64,000 nt of DNA from NCBI GenBank assembly GCA_028386065.3, contig JAKUCV010007332.1, forward strand, positions 42,848 to 106,847. Reading direction: 5' to 3'. The notes under the pieces were generated by a model, which made no database searches, was not told the origin of the DNA, and saw only the letters and a program-made list of their open reading frames with translations. Source of the stretch: Turnera subulata (Eukaryota; Streptophyta; Magnoliopsida; Malpighiales; Passifloraceae). Positions 27,764-36,681 of the stretch are shown here, piece by piece (position 1 is the first letter of the stretch; each line of letters begins with the position of its first letter). The translations under genes were made by a program, and so were the position numbers.

Positions 27764-29396
27764 GGGTAAATGCATATATTGGGGTCCGTACTATTTAATT
27801 TGTCCCTTTTAGGAGTCTGTATAATTTTATGTCCCTTTTATATACCCATACTATTATATATTGTCCCTTTTAGGGGTCTGGGTCAGCCCCCCATCTGACG
27901 TGGACTGCCCGGGAAGTGATTGGGTCAAACGCGCGGTAAATGGACGACACGTGGAAGCGCGTGAGCGCGTGTCATGCACGCGTTGACAGCAAGGCATGTG
28001 GGGCCCACCTCTCGTATTTCCTTCTGGAATCGATTTCTTTAATTCCGTTTTATGTTTAATAATTAAATTAATAAATTTTTATTAATAAAAAATTAAACAA
28101 TGTACCAAAAAAATAAAGAAAAAAAAAAAGAAAAAAACTCATCCTCTTCTCGACTGCCCTCACACCCATCGTCCCTTACCTTTCCATGGTAGCCGCTTCA
28201 CCCACCTCCCTCCACCACCTCTACCAACAATCGCCATTCCAACAAATGCAACCACCATCTCCAACAATAAATCTAAATCAAAACCTGATTAAATTCAAAT
28301 CAAAACACTTCTTGAAGAAATTCCCAAAATCTAAAGCACGTCAAGGTCGCGCTCTGCTGCTCGCCCATGCCTGTCCAGTCGAAGAAGGAGATCTGGCCGC
28401 TGTATGCGACGTAGAGGGAGACATCGATTGAGGCGGCGGTGAAGGCGTAGACGAAGCCTTCGAAGACGGGGTGACGATGGAGACGATGGAGGCGTTGATG
28501 CCAGAGAGAGGGGGAGGGGAGGAGGCAGAGCTAGGACTCGAATTAAAGAAAGAGGCAGGGGCGATCGGAGCCCTTAGTATGGAGCCAGTGGAGGAGGCAG
28601 GGTAGTGGCGGTGGCGGAGCCGGTGGAGGAGGCAGGGGCAGTGGCTATGGCAGTGAGGAAGACGAAACATGATGGTTAGAGAACCGATCAGAGAACCGCA
28701 ACCAGTGCGGCTACAAATAGTGGTGGTGGAGACCGATAACACGGCGGCGGCGGCGGTAGGTTGAGGGGAAAAGAAAGAGGCCGCGACGTGTGGGTTGGTT
28801 GAGAGGAATCAGGGAAGAGGATGAGAGGGAAAGAAAAATGAAAATAAAAGTAAAGAAACGGAAAAGAGGGGAGAGGTTTTGGGGGAATTGGTTAGGGAGA
28901 GGGACTGAATTCGTGAAGAAAAAATCGGGGAGAGGGAAGGTGGGGTGGCGGAAGAAAAGAGAAGAAAGATAAGAAGAAAAGAAAAAACAAAAAAGAAAAG
29001 AAAAAAAGATGGAAAAAATTGGGCGCCTCTGCTGATCGTTTTGATCAGTGGAGGCTAGCCTCTCTTTTTTAAAAAAAAAAATTCCATTCCTTTTTTTCTT
29101 TTAACAAAATAAAATAAATCCAATTAACGGAAAAAGAATTTTGGAAGGAAATACGGGAGGTGGGCCCCACATGCCTTGCTGTCAACGCGTGCAAGACATG
29201 CGCTTCCACGTGTCGTCCATTTACCGCGCGTTTGACCCAATCGCTGCCCGGGCAGTCCACGTCAGATGGGGGGCTGACCCAGACCCCTAAAAGGGACAAT
29301 ATATAATAGTATGGGTATATAAAAGGGACATAAAATTGTACAGACCCCTAAAAGGGACAAATTAAATAGCACGGACCCCAATATATGCATTTACCC
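27764..29396. mobile_element. Non-autonomous MULE (family B)
   Basis: Terminal inverted repeats of about 260 bp start GGGTAAATGCATATATTGGG and end CCCAATATATGCATTTACCC. The 9-bp direct repeat ATTTACATG flanks it (27755-27763 and 29398-29406, with one ambiguous base at the right junction). Each TIR carries repeated AAAGGGACA words and a GC-rich block (GACGTGGACTGCCCGG). The interior (28140-28980) is much more GC-rich than its surroundings and has a coding-like minus-strand stretch near 28330-28470, so this may be a Pack-MULE carrying host sequence. No transposase is present. Confidence 0.85.
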
Positions 29397-29513
29397 TATT
29401 TACATGAGGGTACTACTTGCCGATTACCCTCTTGGATCGACACTAAATTTTCGTTTACACAGACATGGGTATAGACCGATATATATAGGTGTATATACCA
29501 ATTTCTTTCTACT

Positions 29514-29781
29514 CAGGGGTGGATCTAGAAAATTTTTTTAGAAGGGGCCAAATTATATACTATCTAAATTATTAGGGGGTTAATTGGATTTATGTGTGAA
29601 AATGTGGTGAAAATTGAAGACAAAATGCCTAAGGTGAGGCTCGAACTCAGGTTGGGAGGGCCAAAGAAGGCAATCTTATCCACCAAGCTAAAGGATTTTT
29701 ACTGACTCATGACCACTATAATATATATAACATAATCCTCGGGCGGGCCAGGGCCCCTTGCTCCCCCAATATCTGCCCCTG
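29514..29781. mobile_element. hAT MITE with tRNA-like internal segment
   Basis: The element has inverted ends CAGGGGTGGAT and ATCTGCCCCTG and an exact 8-bp direct repeat TTTCTACT on both sides (29506-29513, 29782-29789), as expected for hAT. It is 268 bp with no coding sequence. The complementary strand at about 29636-29695 resembles a tRNA body, with an A-box-like TAGCTTGGTGGATAAG and a B-box-like GAGTTCGAGCC. Confidence 0.8.
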
Positions 29782-29799
29782 TTTCTACTCATGCATTTT

Positions 29800-30047
29800 T
29801 TTTTTGGGCAAACAAAAGAAGGCATTAGTGTGTCATCATCGCCCCGTCGGTCCAGGCCCCGGTCAATACCGGTTACATCCTGGCATTAGACCCTCCTCAT
29901 AGGAGAGACCGCCCACCGGGGCACCAGCGGACACCCTTGTCCGCTACGCGTCATAGTGTCGGGGAAACCCCGGACTGAACGCCCACCACCCCACAGTGTG
30001 AAAGGCCATATTCGGCCATATCACACTATTATGGGGCTTGACTGGAA
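29800..30047 (-). mobile_element. SINE-like retroposon with 16-bp target duplication
   Basis: A 248-bp insertion is flanked by the direct repeat TCTACTCATGCATTTT (29784-29799 and 30048-30063). On the minus strand it ends in a short poly(A) (plus-strand T run next to the left repeat), which is the signature of target-primed reverse transcription. The body is GC-rich (for example GGTGGGCGTTCAGTCCGGGG) and has no open frame of note. A weak B-box-like GTTCAGTCC is present, but I see no clear A box, so it may instead be a short 3' LINE fragment. Its target site overlaps the hAT target repeat beside it. Confidence 0.65.
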
Positions 30048-30063
30048 TCTACTCATGCATTTT

Positions 30064-31871
30064 GCTAAAACCAAAACCACAATTTTAATCTGGCACTTAC
30101 ACCTGATAATGAGTAATGCAGCCAATTATCAATGCTCCCCAACAATTAACATTTAACAAACACATTATTGTACTTGGACAAGAATTGAACGAAACAAATA
30201 GTCTGGAGATTCGGAAACAAATATAATATTAACATGTTGTCAAATCCATAATCAACTGCACAACCCCAAATATAACATATAAAAAAAAACCTCACCATGA
30301 TGGAGGCGAGTGATGGGAAGACGGAGCCAGGTGGCGGCCTGAGGGGAGAGACGGCCAAGACCACGGCCAAAACTATTTGGGGAGTTCTGTTTTTTCTCTT
30401 TTGAAACTTGCTACTATGGGTTGACGAAGAGAGGCGGAGTAATTAACAACTAGGACCGGATGATGGCCTTGCCGTGGTGGAAGCTAGGTAAGGAGGCGAT
30501 GGCACACAACTGCAGAAGGCGGCTGTGAAAGAGAAAGAAATGATTACCTAAGAAAAAAAGATATATATACATATGCCGATGCCGATGAAGGTTTGCCTTA
30601 GGTCACGAGTAGGGAGGAAAATTTTCATGGGGCTTCCATTAACCAAAACTACATCTTTCACAATAGAAACACAACTCATGACTAATTATACCAACCTTTC
30701 TACAAAGCCAACACATCTTAATATCTCTTGCAGATAACTTCACTCTAGCTTACCCTATCCCTTACCAACAACCAAAGCATTATAAAGGTTATTTATTTTA
30801 ATATTGAAGTAGATGAGCATGAAATTATATACTTTTTACAGTATGCACGGCAGTCTTTTGGCCTTGCATTTAGCATTATTTCATGTATTTAATTACTAAA
30901 ACCACTTGCTTTTATGCCAATTCTTACTTTCCTTACCCTTGGTTACTTTCAGGTGCAATTAGATACTTTTTGGAGAAGATTTGATGATTTTGGCCCAGAA
31001 CCAGTGTGGCGCTGTGAAGTTTCCTGTTCCAGTACAATTCACATGCCTAACAGTGCCCTTTGCAGCGCGTTGCGTCAAATCCTTGATTTTATAATTTCTA
31101 TTGGAGTTTGCACCTAGTTTCTAGGAGTTTAAAGAGGATGCACGTAGACACTTCCTGGAAGGAAAGAGGACTTTCCTGCTAGGTTTTAAGAAGAAAACTT
31201 ATTGTTCAAGACTTAAGGTTTAGAAGGAGACTTGGTTCATATAAATAGAAAACAAGAAAACCCTAAGGAGAATCCTTCGACATCTCACTTTTTACACCTC
31301 GGTAGTAGACTTTTAGAGCAGAAAACTCTAGAGAATTCGGTTGGAAGAAAAGTGGAGCTTTTAGTTGATTTTGTTATTGTGGTTTGTAATATGTTGACAA
31401 CTACTTTCACTTGTGTTATTTATTTCTTCATGAACTAAATACTTTATCTAAGTTTATGGGATGTAGCTACTGTTATGATGTCTGATTAATAATTCAGACT
31501 TGGTACTTTATTCTCGTTCTTGCCTTGATTTGTTTACAGCGAGCTTCACACCGCTAGCAACTTGATCACCCTTTAGAACTATCTTAGACGATCGAACGAA
31601 GAACAGGGAGGTGAAACTAGGAACTCTAAAATATTTGTAGCAAACCTCTAGCCTATTGATTATAGAGAGGGATTCTAGGTTAGTTGAGGATCGCAACCTC
31701 CAGCACAGCGACACTACACCCTAGAATAGGCAACACCAACGATAGCGCGTTGTTCGGGACTAGGGTAGGACTATAATACTGGCAGCAGCGAGTTGTAGTT
31801 AACTTAAGTTGGGCAGCCCTTCAAGGTATACGAATTTATTTACCAAGGAATCGAATTATTGTTAGACAGCT
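30064..31871 (+). other. Non-genic stretch, probable old Gypsy-type LTR and primer-binding site
   Basis: No gene is supported here. The part from about 30900 to 31740 looks like a decayed LTR, with a TATAAATAG box at about 31240 followed by a leader-like region. Next, TAGCGCGTTGTTCGGGACT near 31744-31762 closely resembles the primer-binding site complementary to tRNA-Asp used by many plant Ty3/Gypsy elements. The sequence appears to resume at 36196 after the inserted block. Short open frames near 30300-30370 and 30930-31117 are unrecognised. Confidence 0.4.
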
Positions 31872-33316
31872 TGTGACGCCCCAAATTTTCATAATTTGAT
31901 TTTCGGAATTTTTGGAATTTTTATTCCAATTTTGCCTTTGAGGAATTTCCGAATTTTTGGGCTAGGAAATAAATTATTTTACCTTGGTTATATCGGTATT
32001 AAGTCGTTAGTATGACGGGTACGGCCTTCGTGGGAGTTTAATCGGGTTTCGGAGTTGGAAGTTAGGCTTATAAGTAGTTTCACTGAAACTACGTCGTTTT
32101 GGGGTTTAAAAAAAAAAAAGAAAACGTTGACTAGGGCGGGTTGACCGCGCCTCAGTCCAAAACGACGTTGTTTTGGGACTGGGCCGGCTCCAACCCTAAC
32201 CCCTTTCCCTTTCTTTCTTTTCTTTTCTCTCCACTTTTCTTTCTTCCTTCTCTTCCCTCCCGACGGCGCCTCCCTTCTCCTTCTCCCTCTTCTCCTCTTC
32301 TCTCCCACGAAACCCCCTTTCCCTAGATCGTCCCTTGCTATTCCTGAAACATCAGTCGTCGCCGCCTTGTTCTCTTTTCCTCTCCACACAGCCCGAACTT
32401 CTTCTTCTCGTTACTCTGTGCCGTCGCCGCCGCCACCAAGTCTCAAACCGTCTTGCTCGCATCGCCGTTGTCGCCTGTAGTAGGTAAGTGTCGGCTACCT
32501 CTTCTTCTTTTCCTTTTTGGCCTCGACGGGCTGATTTCTAATTCTAATCGTGAAACGGGTTGTTGCTGGTGATGGCCGGCGATGTGTGGTTCTTGGGTTC
32601 AGTTTTTCATCGCGGTTGTGTGGCTGGGTTTGTTCATCGGTGTGGGTGCGGTACTTTTGGATCCGGGGGTTCTTACTGGCGGTCGGGTCCTTGCCGGCAG
32701 TGTAGGCGGTGGTCTCGGTCGGCAGAGGCTGTGCAGAACCAGCGTCCGCGAGCTTCTTCTCCAGGCAGAGGTGCTTCACGGCTTGGGTTTTGGTAGTGGA
32801 CAGTTCCGGGCAGAATTGGTTGATTTTCCGGGTAAGGTTCCATTGCCACAGCTTGTCCTTAATTCGATTATAATCTTTCAATCATTTTTGGTGTTGGTTG
32901 TTGTTGAATTGGGTGATGTTTGGATGGTGGCAGTGTTGTTGTTGGGTTGTTTTAGGCAGCTTGGGTAAATTCCGGCAAGGTCACCGGAATCCGGCGAGGG
33001 CTCGGATTTGGTTCCGACAAGGCAGAATATTTCTGACTTGAGGGTATCTTTTCTTTGTTATGTTTTAATCTCATTCATAGCATGCAATAATTAACGTAGG
33101 TATAATTATTGTATCGGGAATTATCAAGTTTTAGTGGAAACTGTGTGTGGGGGGTGAAAGTGTGTGTGGCCGGAACATTTACCGACACGGGTAGAACTAT
33201 AAGCTGGGAATAGACTTGGGCTCGGGAATGACCTTAGAACGGTGTTTAGGAAAAACCGGGCCCAGGCCCAACTAACTGACTTTAATGACCTTGAGACTTG
33301 ATGGACCTTAAGATAT

Positions 33317-33612
33317 GGGCTTGAGGCCCAATGACTTAATCGTTTAACCTTTGGACTTGGGTAACGGGCTTTGAGCCCAACTTCATAATGGGCTTTAGGC
33401 CCGGGATTCGATTTTGGACTTAGATGGGCTTTAGGCCTGGGGACTTGTTATGGACTTTAAGCCCAAATTCATAATTTGGGATAATTGCAGACTTGTGGAA
33501 GTGGGCTTTAGGCCGAGAAATCATTTTGGGTTTTGATGAGCTTAAGCTCGGTTAACCTTGGGTCCTTATCTTTTGGAGTCTTTAGTGAGGAGATATACCC
33601 TTTTGGGCTTAG
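33317..33612. repeat. Run of GGGC-loop-GCCC mini-hairpin units
   Basis: Units include GGGCTTGAGGCCC (33317), GGGCTTTGAGCCC (33366), GGGCTTTAGGCCC (33390), GGGCTTTAGGCCT (33426), GAGCTTAAGCTC (33538) and GGGCTTAGACCC (about 33605). Two further units stand at 34306 (AGGCTTTATGCCT) and 34328 (GGGCTTTCGCCC). Both arms change together in GAGC/GCTC and AGGC/GCCT. Confidence 0.7.
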
Positions 33613-34263
33613 ACCCTGAAATTGCTTAACCGGGTAGTTTGGGTCGGGTTTCACTCAGTTGAGCATATAGGTATCGTGCATGCACGGCTTGTGATAATTG
33701 TTTTGTAATTATTGTGTGTGCCGGTATTCAGGCACGGGTAATACCTCGGGAGCTGGAGGATTTGTTTTGAGGAAAGCTCCACAGAATCATCATCGTTGAG
33801 GTGACTTTATAAGTCTTTTTTATGTTTGTATGCATGTGCTTGTTAGATTGGTCTGTTTGAGTTGCATGCCTTGTTTGCTAACATGCTGTGATCTGTATTA
33901 CGTGCCTATGTGTTACTATTTGCCGGATGGGTATGATTTTAAATTGTTATGGTATATAACATGTGGAGTGATTTTGGGTGATCTGTGTGATGTACTGTGG
34001 TTGGAAACCCGGATGTTTGATTGAGATAACAATTCACACAACCCTGTTAAATCACAACTCTTGGCACATATGAACTTATAAGTATGAATAAGAATAATGT
34101 ACAGTAGAAGATAGGCTACTGTGTGCTGATGACCGGTTGGTTCGAGCAGGAAGTGATACCCCTCTGGTTTGTATGCGGGATAGCATGGTATATGCGGTTT
34201 AGCATATGGGTCTGTGATGACCGGTTTCTACCTCCCTCATTCTACCTCCCCCTTTCTACCTCC

Positions 34264-34295
<32 letters not shown>

Positions 34296-34296
34296 G
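34264..34296. repeat. (TC)n microsatellite
   Basis: An uninterrupted CT dinucleotide run of about 30 bases, preceded by three copies of TACCTCCCTC/CTTTC words. Confidence 0.9.
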
Positions 34297-34726
34297 GTGA
34301 TATTTAGGCTTTATGCCTGGTTATATTGGGCTTTCGCCCTGGTTGTCTCATGAGACGGGACCGAGTTCAACGCACACAGTAGGGGGCCCTGAATAACAAA
34401 TATAATAATAAAATTTAATACACAAACGGTAATAAAACTTAATACACAGACGGATGTAAAACATAAACTGTTTGCTTGTATGTTGTTGGCATGTTAGTAC
34501 TGGTTATTGTGTGTTTGCTTACTTATGTTTGTTGCTATACTTTCCTTTCGAACTTGCTTTGCACACCTACATAACTAGATTTATACTGCTCACTGAGTAG
34601 GCGACTCGCATAATCGCCACCGTTGTTTTTCAGACTCTTAGTTAGCGTGCAGTCTCTCCCTTCTTTCCGGAGTACGGACGTGGTTATCCCAGCAGGTAGC
34701 TGTGCTTCTTTTCCCGGTTAGCTGCC

Positions 34727-36190
34727 TGTGACACCCCGGGGTCTATGATGGCGGGAAGTGTATGCCGGTGTCGGGATGAGCATGGACAAGGAGCGGCTTC
34801 TGGCAGGCTTCTAGACGGAGGGGCACGGGAATGAACCGATCCACACCGGAATAGGAGAGATCCTGAGACTCTGTAGGGATGGGGCTGCACAGTTAGAGCG
34901 ATTTCGAGGTTGTACAGGTATGGGACTATACAGTTGAGAGTAGCTTAAACGGTTTGATGGGTACTAACTATATCAACAAGGTGCACCTACCTTTTCGGTG
35001 CTCATTCCAGAAGAACTCCAAAGTTAAACGTGCTTAACTTGGAGCAATTCTAGGATGGGTGACCTCTTGGGAAGTTTTCCCCGGAAACATGCGAGTGAGG
35101 ACAAAGCATGTTGGAAAGGTCCCTTGTTGGTCTGTAGTGACAGTCGACAAGCCGGGACGTTACAGTTGGTAGCGGAGCTCCAGGACTCCTCTAGTACGGT
35201 GTAGGGTTCGGGGACGAACCTAGCGGAAGTTGGTGGGCCTGTGACACCCCGGGGTCTATGATGGCGGGAAGTGTACGCCGGTGCCGGGATGAGCATGGAC
35301 AAGGAGCAGCTTTTGGCAGGCTTCTAGACGGAGGGGCACGGGAATGAACCGATCCACACCGGAATAGGAGAGATCCTGAGACTGTGTAGGGATGGGGCTG
35401 CACAGTTAGAGCGATTTCGAGGTTGTACAGGTGTGGGACTGTACAATTGAGAGTAGCTTAAACGGTTTGATGGGTACTAACTATATCAACAAGGTGCACC
35501 TACCTTTTCGGTGCTCATTCCAGAAGAACTCCAAAGTTAAACGTGCTTGACTTGGAGCAATTCTAGGATGGGTGACCTCCTGGGAAGTTTTCCCGGGAAA
35601 CATGCGAGTGAGAACAAAGCATGTTGGAAAGGTCCCATGTTGGTCCGTAATGACAGTCGACAAGCCGGGACGTTACAGTTGGTAGCGGAGCTCCAGGACT
35701 CCTCTAGTACGATGTAGGGTTCGGGGACGAACCTAGCGGAAGTTAGTGGGCCTGTGACACCCCGGGGTCTATGATGGCGGGAAGTGTACGCTGGTGCCGG
35801 GATGAGCATGGACAAGGAGCGGCTTCTGGCAGGCTTCTAGACGGAGGGGCACGGGAATGAACAGATCCACACCGGAATAAGAGAGATCCTGAGACTGTTT
35901 AGGGATAGGGCTGCACAGTTAGAGCGATTTCGAGGTTGTACAGGTATGGGACTGTACAATTGAGAGTAGCTTAAATGGTTTGATGGGTACTAACTATATC
36001 AACAAGGTGCACCTACCTTTTCGGTGCTCATTCTAGAAAAACTCCAAAGTTAAACGTGCTTGACTTGGAGCAATTCTAGGATGGGTGACCTCCTGGGAAG
36101 TTTTCTCCGGAAACGTGTGAGTGAGGACAAAGCATGTTGGAAAGGTCCCGTGTTGGTCTGTAGTGACAGTCGACAAGCCGGGACGTTATA
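34727..36190 (+). mobile_element. Tandem Cassandra TRIM: LTR-int-LTR-int-LTR
   Basis: Three 438-bp LTRs (34727-35164, 35240-35677, 35753 to about 36190) start TGTGACACCCCGGGGTC and end GCCGGGACGTTACA. They are separated by two 75-bp internal regions. The internal region begins TTGGTAGCGGAGC, close to the initiator-Met primer-binding site TGGTATCAGAGC, and ends in a short purine stretch. Each LTR carries a 5S rRNA-derived domain, which defines Cassandra terminal-repeat retrotransposons in miniature. They encode no protein and rely on other elements for replication. The third LTR ends in GTTATACA rather than GTTACA. The three-LTR form fits unequal recombination between element copies. Confidence 0.9.
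34958..35080 (+). other. 5S rRNA-derived domain of Cassandra LTR 1
   Basis: The segment aligns by eye with plant 5S rRNA over nearly the full length. It keeps the polymerase III internal control regions: an A-box-like AGTTAAACGTGCTT at 35022-35035 and an intermediate-element/C-box-like AGGATGGGTGACCTC at 35052-35066, then TGGGAAGT. Equivalent domains recur in the second LTR (about 35471-35593) and third LTR (about 35984-36106), and in a more decayed form at 39015-39140. It is part of a retrotransposon and not a 5S gene: there is no T-run terminator just after it and no 5S spacer unit. Confidence 0.85.
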
Positions 36191-36195
36191 CAGCT

Positions 36196-36467
36196 AAGTA
36201 GTAGTGAACCCAGACAACCTAGGTTTCCATCACTTGAGACTTTCTATTGAAATCAATACCATCACCTTTTATTTTCTGTTTATTTACTTTATTATCGCAA
36301 ACATTATTCCAACTCCACGACTTTGTTTATTTATTTGTTATTCCTACTCTAATCAATCGATCTCTAAGGACAACGATGTTTGTGTGATTCAACCTTGCAT
36401 TCTACAGCGTGTTATTCACTGCAGTATTTTGTTGGACATAAATTAGTGACATTTTTTAAATTTTTTA
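36196..36467 (+). other. Short non-genic stretch between nested elements
   Basis: An AT-rich region, probably the continuation of the host or old-element sequence interrupted at 31871. No open frame or RNA is supported. Confidence 0.4.
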
Positions 36468-36681
36468 TGTGACACCTAGGGTCGATGAGGGCGGGAAGTG
36501 TACGCCAATGCCGGGATGAGTATGGACAAGGAGTGGCTTCTGGCGGGCTTCTCGACAGAAGGAACATGAATGAACCGAATCCACACCGGGATAGGAGAGG
36601 TCCTGAGACTGTATAGGGATAGGGCTGCACAGTTGGGGCGATTTCATAATTATACAGGTAGGGAACTATATAATTGAGAAT
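36468..36681 (+). mobile_element. Cassandra LTR, left part (interrupted)
   Basis: This starts TGTGACACCTAGGGTCGATG and follows the Cassandra LTR up to the segment ending in TATAATTGAGAAT, where a TIR element begins. The matching right part is at about 38951-39220 and ends CGGGACGTTACA. The flanks TTTTA (left) and TTTTC (right) are near-identical, consistent with a target duplication of one solo LTR. It is more diverged than the tandem array LTRs. Confidence 0.8.

Larger units (their letters stand above)
31872..34726 (+). mobile_element. Long LTR-like element (family L1', plus orientation)
   Basis: The element starts TGTGACGCCCCAAATTTTC. A TATA-like TTATAAGTAG (about 32067), a long CT-rich leader (32200-32330), a GC-rich segment (32330-32820) and a run of GGGC-loop-GCCC units (33317-33612) follow. 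This order, short U3 then a very long R/U5, matches the minus-strand elements at 53654 and 57610. The direct repeat CAGCT precedes it (31867-31871) and recurs at 36191-36195, after the Cassandra array, so the two form one composite block. No gag/pol and no internal region are seen. The right end is not defined; it abuts the first Cassandra LTR at 34727. Confidence 0.55.

Noticed and set aside
32141..32968. Open frames of 61-133 codons in 31988-32968 as a possible gene
   Set aside because: They fall in the CT-rich leader and GC-rich segment of the long LTR-like element and show no domain or consistent splice structure.
34958..36106. A 5S rRNA gene array
   Set aside because: The 5S-like parts sit inside LTRs bounded by TGTGAC...GTTACA with a 75-bp internal region, lack a proper T-run terminator, and differ from 5S at conserved positions; Cassandra explains them fully.
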